In this document: positions 51,033-59,556 of the stretch, one piece after another | How positions within the stretch are numbered: the first letter of the stretch is position 1 | Layout: each line of letters starts with the position of its first letter | From: Salinicoccus kekensis | Lineage (GTDB): Bacteria > Bacillota > Bacilli > Staphylococcales > Salinicoccaceae | Assembly (NCBI RefSeq): GCF_900220995.1 | Contig: NZ_OBQF01000005.1 | Location: forward strand, 1 to 64,000 | Reading direction: 5' to 3' | Length of the DNA: 64,000 nt | Notes under the pieces: generated by a model | Database searches by the model: none | The model's input: only the letters and a program-made list of their open reading frames with translations | Told to the model about the DNA's origin: nothing | Translations under genes and position numbers: made by a program

Positions 51033-52553
51033 TTATAAAATCGGTGAAATCAGATTCGCCATTACTTCCTTCAGCTTGATCCAGTTGCTTCTCGCGTCAT
51101 ATTTCTCCTTCGTCAGCAATGTGCTCGATTTGATGTCTTCCTCGAATGTACGTCGCTGACGCACCGCTTCTTCTTCATCGAAGATGAATGCATTGACCTC
51201 GAAATTCAGATAGAAGCTCCTCACATCGAAGTTGGTGGTCCCTATGCTGACCATCTCATCATCTATCATTATCGTCTTGGCATGCATAAAGCCCGTTTCA
51301 TATATATAGACTTCCGCTCCCAGGTCGACGAGTTCGCCGGCATTGGCATAAGTCGCCCAGTAGACGAATGGATGGTCGGGGTGATCCGGTATCATCAGAT
51401 GGACTTTGACGCCCCTTAAGATTGCTGACTTGATCGCTTCATATATGGATTGATCCGGGATGAAATAAGGCGTCTGTATATAAAGTGTTTCTTTGGCGCT
51501 GTTGATCATATCGAAATAGCCGTTCTTAACCTGCTGGAATTCTTCATCGGGACCGCTGGAAGCGATCTGCATGGCCACATCGCCATCGTACTCGACCGAC
51601 GGGAAGAAATGCTCTTCCCATCTTAAGTTGCTGCGTTTATTGTGGGAGTTCCAGTCAAGCATGAATCTGAGCTGGAGCAGTTTGACGGCATCACCATCAA
51701 TCCTCAAATGTGTGTCGCGGCGTGGCGGAAGCTTGGCTTCATGCCATTTACCCTTATGTTTATCGAAGCCCACATATTCATCACCCACATTGAAGCCGCC
51801 GATATATCCGGTGATACCGTCGATGATGACGAGCTTCCGGTGGTTCCTGTTGTTGAGGCGGGGGTTGATGAGCGGCAGGACACTCGGGAAGAAGGCCGCA
51901 ACTTCACCGCCCGCTTTCCTCAGTTCTTTGAAGTGGCGGTTGCCTAGACTTCTTGAGCCGAGATCATCATAGAGGACCTTTACTGCAACGCCCTCTTTTT
52001 GCTTTTCGACAAGCGCATCATAAATTTCGCGTCCAATGACATCCATCTTGAATATGTAATACTGAAGGTGGATATGGTCTTCGGCATTCCTGATATCTTC
52101 CAGAAGATGGTCGAATTTCTCCCGGCCGTTGGTGAAGGTTTCCACACTGTTATTGTCCGTCAGGAAGGTCAGGTGGCTTTTCAGCATCATATGGATGAAG
52201 GCTTTGTGCTTTTCAGTGACTGCGTTTGGGAATTCGCCTCCCCGGTCCTGCATTTTCTCCAATTGACCATCGACGATACTTTCAAGTCTTGCCTGCTCCT
52301 CTTCATCCATCTGGAAGAGGTTCTGCCTGTAGATCGTCCGGCCGAAGAGCATGTATAATACGAATCCCACTATAGGGATGAAGAGTAGAATCAGGAGCCA
52401 TGCCCACAAACTCTGCGGGCTGCGCCGCCTTTCAAGGAAGATCAGGCCGATGGCGAATATGATATTGACGACGAAAAGGGATATGAGGAGAATATCCAAT
52501 AAAAGATAGCCGCTTATATGATTGGAAAGATTATCGAATGGAAGCCATGACAT
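51033..52553 (-). CDS. cls: Cardiolipin synthase
   Basis: 506 residues from ATG 52553 (GAGGGGTG upstream). Two N-terminal membrane helices (about 16-40 and 50-72) anchor it. Two phospholipase D HKD motifs follow: HRKLVIIDG (His238, Lys240, Asp245) and HAKTIMIDDE near residue 420. It condenses two phosphatidylglycerol molecules to cardiolipin and glycerol, a membrane change favoured under high salt in staphylococci, consistent with the osmolyte carriers in this window. Full family length. Single gene. Confidence 0.95.
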   Translation of the reverse strand: MSWLPFDNLSNHISGYLLLDILLISLFVVNIIFAIGLIFLERRRSPQSLWAWLLILLFIPIVGFVLYMLFGRTIYRQNLFQMDEEEQARLESIVDGQLEKMQDRGGEFPNAVTEKHKAFIHMMLKSHLTFLTDNNSVETFTNGREKFDHLLEDIRNAEDHIHLQYYIFKMDVIGREIYDALVEKQKEGVAVKVLYDDLGSRSLGNRHFKELRKAGGEVAAFFPSVLPLINPRLNNRNHRKLVIIDGITGYIGGFNVGDEYVGFDKHKGKWHEAKLPPRRDTHLRIDGDAVKLLQLRFMLDWNSHNKRSNLRWEEHFFPSVEYDGDVAMQIASSGPDEEFQQVKNGYFDMINSAKETLYIQTPYFIPDQSIYEAIKSAILRGVKVHLMIPDHPDHPFVYWATYANAGELVDLGAEVYIYETGFMHAKTIMIDDEMVSIGTTNFDVRSFYLNFEVNAFIFDEEEAVRQRRTFEEDIKSSTLLTKEKYDARSNWIKLKEVMANLISPIL

Positions 52554-52675
52554 CCTGCACACCCCTCAATTTTCATTATGTAGATAATACATATATTCCC
52601 TTCGCATTATCAGAACAAACGTTGATATTATAAGTTCAGCCATCTGCCCGGGCTTTTTCCAAGACTGAATAAAAA

Positions 52676-52706
52676 TTCCCTCCCCGGACCGCAGCCGGGG
52701 AGGAAA
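52676..52706 (-). terminator. Terminator of the RDD gene
   Basis: CCTCCCCGG / CCGGGGAGG stem followed by AATTTTTATT on the minus strand. Confidence 0.8.
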
Positions 52707-52743
52707 GGACTCATCTCCACAATATAAACCGGGCACTGCGCAT

Positions 52744-53154
52744 CTATGCCCTTCCATAGACCACTTTCGTTTTAGCGATCAGGTCATGTATCGATTTCTT
52801 ATCTTCACGTAAAGCGATCATGAATGCTGAAACAATCACACCGATACCGAGTGTGACACCATACAGCAGCCCGACGAGAAATTCACGTATCACCATGGTG
52901 AGAAGATTCACTTCACTGCCGTCATCACGTACAATGCGGATGCCCAGCAGCCATTTCCCGACTGTATGCCCGGCCCAGAGCACAGGGACCAGCACAAAAT
53001 AAAGGTTCATCAAAAGGCTTTCCCCAGCCTGTACTGCTGCACTCTGCGTGTCGAGGGTGAACAGGATTATGAGCAGGTACACCACAGCACCCATCAACAG
53101 CCCGTCCACTATCCTGGCACCCAGCCTGATCCAAAAGCCGCCTCTTCTTTCCAT
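52744..53154 (-). CDS. RDD family membrane protein
   Basis: 136 residues from ATG 53154 (AAGGAG 7 nt upstream; ATG 53157 and 53178 are alternatives). Three to four membrane helices. The name-giving motif is present as FWIRLGARIVDGLLMG near the start (Arg, Asp, Asp positions), with the second family block HTVGKWLLGIRIVRDDG in the middle. RDD proteins are of uncertain function; some act as sodium/proton exchangers in salt-tolerant bacteria, which would fit the host. Confidence 0.88.
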   Translation of the reverse strand: MERRGGFWIRLGARIVDGLLMGAVVYLLIILFTLDTQSAAVQAGESLLMNLYFVLVPVLWAGHTVGKWLLGIRIVRDDGSEVNLLTMVIREFLVGLLYGVTLGIGVIVSAFMIALREDKKSIHDLIAKTKVVYGRA

Positions 53155-53400
53155 CATATATCTCCTTGAATACTTCATTCTTTTTTTGCTTTAATGTCAC
53201 TGTACCATATCAAAAGCTTAAGGCACACCCGCCCCTCGCATGACACCCGCTCATTCCGGTCCTCTTCACTTGAGATTGGTAATATCAATGAAGTAAAATT
53301 AAATACAGCATAAAAGCGGATCTCTGATTTCCGGTTCATAAATCAACTGTGTTTCTCATCCTTCATGAAATGCAGTTGGTTTATTTTTTATATATGAAAG

Positions 53401-54546
53401 ATGGTGGTTGCTATTATAAGACGTTTATTTCTTGTACTCCTGCTTATAGCGGGAGCTGTTTTCACAAAACCATATTGGGAAGAACCTGTGCGGCAGGTCA
53501 TGCCGGAGCAGCTTTCGAAAGCTTTCGATACCGCAGGTGACTTCACCACGGGCGTGGTTGAAGGCATCGACTTCGATGCCATGCAGCAGCGGGCTGCCTC
53601 GCTCATCTCCTCCATCACGGACCCCGAAGGTGAAACCAGTGATGAAGAAACCATGCTCCCGGAACTCTCAGCCCCGGATGAGCAGTTCTTTTCCGTCGGG
53701 AATATCGAGCTTGGTGATCCACGGGAAGCCGTCGAGGAAATGTACGGTGCACCGGAACGTGAGAGTATAAATGAATATGGCGTGGAGTGGTCCGCCTACC
53801 ATGAAAATTATCAGAACTTCATGATGGTCGCATATGATGAGGAGGATACGGTACGCGGTTTATATACCAATCATGACCTGATTTCTTCCCGGTCCGACAT
53901 ATCGCTCGGGGTCCCGCAGGAGACAGTGAACAGTATATTGGGCGAACCCGAGGAAATGATTCAAAGCGGTTATCATATTTATCAACTCGATGAAGAAAGT
54001 GCATATGACCTGTACCTGTTGGAGGGTGTGCACACCACCATCTTCTATGATGTCCACCAGGAAGATCAGGTGACCGCTATCCAGCTGATCGATGAATCGC
54101 TGGAAGATTCGAAGGACGGACTCTTTGGGTCCGCCGGTGAATCATTGGGTGAGGGCCTGGAATACCAGTTATTCGACCTGACCAACGCCGCACGGGTGAA
54201 ACATGAGCTGCCGGTTCTCGAATGGCATGAAGAAGTGAGCATCACCGCAAGGAACCACAGTGCGGATATGGCCGAGAACAATTATTTCAGCCACCAGAAC
54301 CAGGAGGGGCAGTCCCCGTTCGACCGGGTGGAGGAAGACGGTATTTCATTCAGCACAGCGGGTGAAAACCTCGCCGCCGGCCAGCCCAGCAGTATCTTCG
54401 CCCATCACGGGCTGATGAATTCCGAAGGGCACCGTGAGAACATACTGCACAAAAGATTTGAAGAACTCGGCGTCGGTGTCGCCTTCAATGAGCACAACCA
54501 GCCGTTCTATACGGAGAAATTTCTGACCCGTCCGTGGTTCAATTGA
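53401..54546 (+). CDS. CAP-domain extracellular protein with CAP-associated N-terminal domain
   Basis: 381 residues. An N-terminal membrane anchor (about 5-22) is followed by an acidic linker. A CAP-associated domain (about 100-230; FFSVGNIELGDPREAVEEMYGAPE, then two related halves with LGVPQETVNSILGEPEE) leads to a CAP/SCP domain (about 255-380). That domain has the pattern NAARVKHELPVLEWHEEVSITARNHSADMAENNYFSHQN, ENLAAG and SEGHRENIL. Histidines and glutamates of the CAP cavity are present. It belongs to the bacterial YlbC/YkwD-type secreted proteins of unknown activity. The ATG at 53401 has only a weak ribosome binding site, so the true start is uncertain. Confidence 0.85.
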   Translation: MVVAIIRRLFLVLLLIAGAVFTKPYWEEPVRQVMPEQLSKAFDTAGDFTTGVVEGIDFDAMQQRAASLISSITDPEGETSDEETMLPELSAPDEQFFSVGNIELGDPREAVEEMYGAPERESINEYGVEWSAYHENYQNFMMVAYDEEDTVRGLYTNHDLISSRSDISLGVPQETVNSILGEPEEMIQSGYHIYQLDEESAYDLYLLEGVHTTIFYDVHQEDQVTAIQLIDESLEDSKDGLFGSAGESLGEGLEYQLFDLTNAARVKHELPVLEWHEEVSITARNHSADMAENNYFSHQNQEGQSPFDRVEEDGISFSTAGENLAAGQPSSIFAHHGLMNSEGHRENILHKRFEELGVGVAFNEHNQPFYTEKFLTRPWFN

Positions 54547-54697
54547 AGTAAAAATGATTTGGTTCCATCGAATTCACCTGTCCCTCCTTCATCGCCTATC
54601 AATATCTTATAATTCCTTAAAAAATATTTTAAAAATTCAATGTTTTCATGGTATCATTAGTGTGAATATACCCTTTTCTTGAGAGGAGACTGCCCTG

Positions 54698-55702
54698 ATG
54701 AAGAAAGGATTTTGGCTGGTCACACTTTTTGCTGCACTCGCGCTTATGGTTACAGGGTTGGATGACACGGCACAAGCGAACGATGTAGAAGGCGCGAAGA
54801 CGGTCTGGGGAGAAGTACTCCCTGCTGATACGGATCCCGACGGTGACGGCTGGGCGAATACCGATTTTGATCCAACGTGGATGTCCCAGGCATCCCAGGA
54901 TGAAATCAACCAGCTGGCTTATGACAAGGATTTAGGCAATTTGTCCCAGGTTGCATTCAATGAAGCTGTTGCGATGATATGGCAAAGAGAAGAAATGCAG
55001 ATGTCAGGACATGACGACGGATATTATGACGACCATTACTACGGTTACACCGACTACGAAATGGGTTACGATGACGGCTGGTACGACGGCTATTACGCTG
55101 GTTACGACGACGGCTGGTATGACGCCGGTTACGGCCACTACTATGATGATTATTCCATCGGTTACGATGACGGATGGTACGACGGCTATTACGCTGGTTA
55201 CGATGCTGGATGGTATGACGGTTATTACGGCTATGGTTACTATGGCGGCCATTATTATGATGAGCAGGATTACGGCTACTATTACGATGATTATTATTAT
55301 GGTTATGAAGATGGCTGGTATGACGGCTATTACTACGGTTACAACGATGGCTGGTATGATGGTCATCACGGCTATGATTATTTTGACTATCCCTATGACC
55401 ACGACCTGAATTACTATGACTACCCTTACTATTATGATTACCCGGATAATCATTATTATGACGATGACTACTATTACGACCATCACGGTGACAAAGTATG
55501 GCATGATGAGATTCATCCAATAAATGCTGATATTTCATATGACAACCTGGCTTATCTTGCGATGCATGAACCTGAAACATTGAATTCAGGCCCGTTGAAT
55601 GCGCATCCTTACGAGCACTATTTCATCCATGACGGTTATGAGTACCACTTCATGTTCGACGGTATTTGCTGGATCTGGTCGTATGCACCCGTAGGGCATT
55701 AA
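54698..55702 (+). CDS. Secreted Tyr/Asp/Gly-rich repeat protein
   Basis: 334 residues. Signal peptide 1-27 (cleavage after AQA). Residues 28-104 form a small acidic domain with a Ca-binding-like loop DTDPDGDGW (45-52). Residues 105-264 are low complexity: 59 of 160 are Tyr, most others Asp, Gly, His or Trp, with no Lys or Arg. Three long units begin at 123, 155 and 202 with the pattern GYxDGWYDGYYxGYxxGWYD. Pro-Tyr-rich and His-rich segments follow. Residues 265-334 look folded and are Trp- and Tyr-containing, with a single Cys near 324. No family recognised. Plausible as a surface-adhesive, cross-linkable or metal-binding matrix protein. RBS GAGAGGAG; own terminator; no sorting signal. Confidence 0.85.
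   Translation: MKKGFWLVTLFAALALMVTGLDDTAQANDVEGAKTVWGEVLPADTDPDGDGWANTDFDPTWMSQASQDEINQLAYDKDLGNLSQVAFNEAVAMIWQREEMQMSGHDDGYYDDHYYGYTDYEMGYDDGWYDGYYAGYDDGWYDAGYGHYYDDYSIGYDDGWYDGYYAGYDAGWYDGYYGYGYYGGHYYDEQDYGYYYDDYYYGYEDGWYDGYYYGYNDGWYDGHHGYDYFDYPYDHDLNYYDYPYYYDYPDNHYYDDDYYYDHHGDKVWHDEIHPINADISYDNLAYLAMHEPETLNSGPLNAHPYEHYFIHDGYEYHFMFDGICWIWSYAPVGH
55064..55360 (+). repeat. Imperfect coding repeats in the Tyr-rich protein
   Basis: Three 60-bp units at 55064-55123, 55160-55219 and 55301-55360 encode the 20-residue pattern. They differ mostly at third codon positions (GAC/GAT, TAC/TAT), suggesting selection on the protein rather than recent DNA duplication. Confidence 0.8.
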
Positions 55703-55740
55703 GACATATAATGAATTGAATTAATTTCATAATCAAAATA

Positions 55741-55778
55741 GGACATGCTGCAGTAATCACCTGCAGCATGTCTTTTTC
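55741..55778 (+). terminator. Terminator of the Tyr-rich protein gene
   Basis: GACATGCTGCAG / CTGCAGCATGTC perfect 12-bp stem followed by TTTTTC. Confidence 0.92.
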
Positions 55779-55901
55779 ATTTCTGTTTCAACCAGCTTCC
55801 TCATGAATGCTCCCCGCTTTAGTCTCTCATTTACGAGTGTTACAATGAAAAAGTGAAGAATTTTTTAATATACATACAATGAAGATTGAAGGAATGATCA
55901 G

Positions 55902-57137
55902 ATGGTTCGAGTTGTGGTAACCGGGATGGGCGCAGTCACTCCAATCGGAAACAACCTTGAAGAAATGTGGAAGAATATCCGTACATACAGACACGGCATC
56001 GGGCTTGCGACTAAAGTGAACCCGGATGATTACAGGACATCGATGGCTGCAGAAGTGAAGAACTTTGCTCCAGCATCAGTGATGGATAAGCGGGAATCCA
56101 AGAGGATGGATCTCTATGCACAATATGCGGTCGCCGCTGCAGACGAGGCATTTATAATGAGCGGCTTCAAAATAAACAGTGAGAATGCATTTGATGTGGG
56201 CGTCATCGTGGGTTCCGGCAGTGGAGGGTATATGGCCATGCAGGATAATGTCATAAGAATGCAGGAAAAAGGCCCGAATAAAGTGGAGCCCCTTTTCCAT
56301 ATCAAGACGCCTGTGAACATGGCAGCTGCAAACATCGCCATGCGATTCGGGCTGAAAGGTGATTCGATGTCCGTCTCTTCTGCCTGTGCAAGCGGCAGCC
56401 ATTCAATCGGGGAAGCTTTCATGAAGATCAGCCAGGGCCAGTTGACTGCCTGTCTTGCCGGTGGCGCCGAGGCGACTTTGAATGACTCGACATTCAGCGG
56501 GTTCTCCGTCCTGAAGGCCATGTCGGCACAGTCCGACCCGGATAGAGCCTCCCGACCATTCGACAAGGAACGTGACGGCTTCGTTCCTGCTGAAGGTGCC
56601 GGCATATTGATGATTGAGTCACTGGAATCCGCCCAGGCCAGAGGGGCGGAAATATATGCAGAAATCACCGGCTACGGCGCAACCACAGATGCGCATCACG
56701 TCACCGCCCCGCTTCCTGACGGAAGTGCTGCAGGCACTGCCATGAAGAAGGCAATGCGCATGGGCGGCATCCCCGCTGAAGCGGTATCTTACATCAATGC
56801 ACACGGCACAAGCACACCGGCAAATGACTCGAGTGAAACAGCGGCAATCAAATATGCTTTGGGAGATTCAGCTTACAGCACACCTGTTTCAAGCACAAAA
56901 AGCTACTTCGGCCACATGTTCGGGGCCGCGGGCAGCACCGAAGCGATCGTCTGCATACAGGCATTGAGGGAGGGATTCATCCCGCCGACATTGAACCTTC
57001 AAAACCCTGATCCGGAGTGCGACCTTGATTATGTGCCTTTAACGGGAAGGGAACAGCCGATTGAATATGCCTTATCCAACTCAATGGGTTTCGGCGGCCA
57101 CAACAGCTCACTGCTGATCAAGCGGTGGAACGGCTGA
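55902..57137 (+). CDS. fabF: 3-oxoacyl-ACP synthase II
   Basis: 411 residues, a complete thiolase-fold condensing enzyme of fatty-acid elongation. Catalytic triad Cys162 (SSACASGSH), His301 (INAHGTST) and His338 (YFGHMFGAAG), with the KSYFGH lysine. It condenses malonyl-ACP with acyl-ACP in the cytosol. Followed by a DegV-type fatty-acid-binding protein gene and a plsX gene on the same strand with 27 bp and 0 bp gaps, so the cluster handles acyl chains. Staphylococci normally carry fabF with fabH elsewhere; whether this is a second copy cannot be told from the window. RBS GAAGGAATG. Confidence 0.9.
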   Translation: MVRVVVTGMGAVTPIGNNLEEMWKNIRTYRHGIGLATKVNPDDYRTSMAAEVKNFAPASVMDKRESKRMDLYAQYAVAAADEAFIMSGFKINSENAFDVGVIVGSGSGGYMAMQDNVIRMQEKGPNKVEPLFHIKTPVNMAAANIAMRFGLKGDSMSVSSACASGSHSIGEAFMKISQGQLTACLAGGAEATLNDSTFSGFSVLKAMSAQSDPDRASRPFDKERDGFVPAEGAGILMIESLESAQARGAEIYAEITGYGATTDAHHVTAPLPDGSAAGTAMKKAMRMGGIPAEAVSYINAHGTSTPANDSSETAAIKYALGDSAYSTPVSSTKSYFGHMFGAAGSTEAIVCIQALREGFIPPTLNLQNPDPECDLDYVPLTGREQPIEYALSNSMGFGGHNSSLLIKRWNG

Positions 57138-57164
57138 CATGCAAAACATCAGGAGGAATGATTT

Positions 57165-58043
57165 ATGAAAGCAGCAATATTATACGACAGCTCAGCTTAT
57201 CTCGCTTCACCTTTAAAAGACAGGAAAGATTTATATCAGGTCGACTTCACCGTCGTACTTCCAAATGATGAAGTGATCACCGAGTCGACCGGGGAAACGC
57301 ACCTCGAGGAATTTTTCGATGAATGGATGCAGGAAGGGACGCCGCAGCCGAAGACCGCACAACCCGGCATCCAGGATTATCATGATGCCTTCGAAAGAAT
57401 CATCAATGCGGGCTACGATACCGTCTTCGGTGTTTATTTAAGTTCGAGTGTCAGCGGCACATTCCAGACCGCCCATGCCGTCGGCCAGGAATATACAGAT
57501 CAGCTGAACATCATCAACTTTGATGCGGTCGGGTTGTCCGTCAATATGGAGCAGCTGATAAAACAGATCACCATTATGATCGACGCCGGAAAATCGGTTG
57601 AAGAGATTAAAGAAACGGCAGCATGGCTGAATGAACAGAGCCGCTTCTTCATCGCTGTCGAAAAACATGACAACCTGATCAAAGGCGGCAGGGGCAAAGC
57701 TTTGAGTGAGCTGGAGAACAATTCTTTCAAGACCCTCCCCGTCCTTGAGTACATATCGGGCGATACGCCGGTCCTTACAGAAACTTACCGTACAAATAAA
57801 CAGCGGAATAAAAATCTCGCGGAACTTGCGGCCGGATATCAGGAGCAGTACCCGAATCATAAAATCCAAATCGGTATAGGCCATACACTTTCTGAAGATA
57901 AAGCCCTTAAACTGAAAGAAGCCATCCAGGAAGTGCTGCCTGAGCATAAGATCGATATACGCCTGATCGGCACAGCATTCTGTTCACACCTGGGCAGAAA
58001 TGCATTGTCGTTCGGATTGATGCCCAAGTGCGAGGTGGAATAG
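57165..58043 (+). CDS. DegV family fatty-acid-binding protein (FakB-like)
   Basis: 292 residues of the DegV/EDD family. Motifs: YDSSAYL at the N terminus, TAQPGIQDY near residue 65, LSSSVSGTFQTAH near residue 90 (the serine that contacts the fatty-acid carboxylate) and KGGRGKALSELE near residue 175. These proteins present fatty acids to the kinase FakA for phosphorylation and incorporation into phospholipids. Its stop codon is followed at once by the plsX start. PlsX uses acyl-phosphates of the same kind, which supports a lipid role. RBS AGGAGG. Confidence 0.88.
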   Translation: MKAAILYDSSAYLASPLKDRKDLYQVDFTVVLPNDEVITESTGETHLEEFFDEWMQEGTPQPKTAQPGIQDYHDAFERIINAGYDTVFGVYLSSSVSGTFQTAHAVGQEYTDQLNIINFDAVGLSVNMEQLIKQITIMIDAGKSVEEIKETAAWLNEQSRFFIAVEKHDNLIKGGRGKALSELENNSFKTLPVLEYISGDTPVLTETYRTNKQRNKNLAELAAGYQEQYPNHKIQIGIGHTLSEDKALKLKEAIQEVLPEHKIDIRLIGTAFCSHLGRNALSFGLMPKCEVE

Positions 58044-59030
58044 ATGGTGAAGATTGCAGTCGACGCCATGGGTGGTGACCATGGTCCCGGGATAACGGTC
58101 TATGGCGCCTCTCTTGCGATGCAGGAGAACCCGGAACTTGAGTGCCTTTTGTTCGGAGAGCCTAAGCAGGTTGAAGAAGCACTGCCAGACTTTGCGGATC
58201 CCAATCGGATGGAAATCATTGCAGCAGACGAGGTCATTACCGATGATGATGACCCGCTGCGCGCTGTACGCAGAAAAAAGGGTTCCACGATTGTTAAGGG
58301 ACTTAGAGCTGTGGCGGAAAGAGAAGCGGATGCCTTCGTCTCCGCCGGCAGCAGCGGCGCCATTTACGCCGGGGGTCTTTTTTTGATAGGAGCAGATCCG
58401 GAGATCAAACGCCCGGCAGCAGTGTCGGTCCTGCCGACGGTTTCAGAGGCTTCCCCCTACTACATGCTGATCGACTCAGGCGCAAATATCGCGGCGAAAA
58501 CGGAGCACCTTGTGGAATATGCGAGGCTTGGGAGCAGAATGGCCGAGCAGCTCCTCAATATCCGGAATCCACGGGTCGGTCTGCTTAATATCGGGTCGGA
58601 GCCTTCCAAAGGCAATGCCTTCACGAAAGAAGCCTTCCAGCTGCTTGCCGCGGAAAATGAATTGAACTTCACCGGCAACGTCGAGCCATCCGTTCTTTTG
58701 AACGGTACACATGACATCATCCTCACTGACGGATTCACAGGGAACATCATGCTGAAAAGTGTGGAAGGTGCTGCAGAAATTTTGTTAAATGATCTGTTAA
58801 GGAATGTTAAAAAAGATGGACACTTGGATGAAAATGCTGAAAAGGTGCTTGCAGAAGCTGTAGAGACCAGCATTAAACGCTACACCAATGAAGACATCGG
58901 CGGCGGCTTCATCCTGGGAATCAAAGCACCCGTCGTCATCACCCACGGTGCAGCCGATGCAGTGATGTTCAAGCACAGCGTGGAGATGGCAGCCAGGCTC
59001 GCTCACAATCCTGTATTTAATGGCAGGTGA
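58044..59030 (+). CDS. plsX: Phosphate acyltransferase PlsX
   Basis: 328 residues. Family start IAVDAMGGDHGPGITVYGA, the block GSSGAIYAGGLFLIG near residue 100, and the C-terminal ILTDGFTGNIMLKSVEGAAEI. PlsX converts acyl-ACP to acyl-phosphate, the donor for PlsY in phospholipid synthesis. In most Bacillota plsX lies in the fapR-plsX-fabD-fabG operon; here it follows degV with no gap and fabF further upstream, an unusual grouping. RBS GAGGTGG inside the end of degV. Full length. Confidence 0.92.
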   Translation: MVKIAVDAMGGDHGPGITVYGASLAMQENPELECLLFGEPKQVEEALPDFADPNRMEIIAADEVITDDDDPLRAVRRKKGSTIVKGLRAVAEREADAFVSAGSSGAIYAGGLFLIGADPEIKRPAAVSVLPTVSEASPYYMLIDSGANIAAKTEHLVEYARLGSRMAEQLLNIRNPRVGLLNIGSEPSKGNAFTKEAFQLLAAENELNFTGNVEPSVLLNGTHDIILTDGFTGNIMLKSVEGAAEILLNDLLRNVKKDGHLDENAEKVLAEAVETSIKRYTNEDIGGGFILGIKAPVVITHGAADAVMFKHSVEMAARLAHNPVFNGR

Positions 59031-59031
59031 T

Positions 59032-59415
59032 ATGAAATTGATTTTTATGGAGCTGAAGGTTTTGATTAAAAAAGAGACCCAAATAGAAGTGCTGCTGCAC
59101 GGAGATCCATTCGGCTTTTCCTGTGAAGTTTTAGGTGTTGAAGACATGAGGTACAATAGTTACTCTGAAGTTTTCACCGTAAGTTTTGAAGAGATATATG
59201 AATATACATCGGCACACGGCCTCCTGCAAAGTGATTCTTTTACGAAAGATTTCTCATCCGAAGGTTTCCATTATTATAAAGAGGACGGTAAATGGCATAC
59301 CTTCTTTAAAGAAAGGGGTTATATCTTCGATGAGAAAAGCTTTAACGAAGACGAGTCCGGCAGGAAATATATCGTCCGGACACTCCTCAAAATGCGAGGC
59401 ACCGGTCTATTTTAG
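59032..59415 (+). CDS. Conserved-looking hypothetical protein after plsX
   Basis: 127 residues from ATG 59032, one base after the plsX stop; ATG 59047 is an alternative. No family recognised. It looks like a soluble, acidic alpha/beta protein (strand-rich start LIFMELKVLIKKETQIEVLLHGD, then FSCEVLGVEDMRYNSYSEVFTVSFEEIYEY) with a basic C terminus (KYIVRTLLKMRG). Tight coupling to plsX (AGGTG in the plsX end) suggests a role in the same lipid pathway; unproven. Confidence 0.65.
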   Translation: MKLIFMELKVLIKKETQIEVLLHGDPFGFSCEVLGVEDMRYNSYSEVFTVSFEEIYEYTSAHGLLQSDSFTKDFSSEGFHYYKEDGKWHTFFKERGYIFDEKSFNEDESGRKYIVRTLLKMRGTGLF

Positions 59416-59497
59416 ATGAATATATAATCAAATGATGATTCTTTAATGATGGATGCACAACAGAAGACGCGGATATGATTTATTTGCCAAATATTAA

Positions 59498-59534
59498 GCC
59501 ACCCGCAGATTTCACGGTCTGCGGGTGGTTTTCA
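59498..59534. terminator. Bidirectional terminator
   Basis: CCACCCGCAGA / TCTGCGGGTGG stem with an 8-nt loop between the plsX operon and the converging oxidoreductase gene. Confidence 0.88.
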
Positions 59535-59556
59535 TTGTTTTGATATTCTATTTTGT

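Noticed and set aside
54957..55580. Minus-strand His/Asn-rich frame opposite the Tyr-rich repeats
   Set aside because: It is the complement of GAY/TAY/GGY codons; no start signal, and the plus strand has signal peptide, RBS and terminator.
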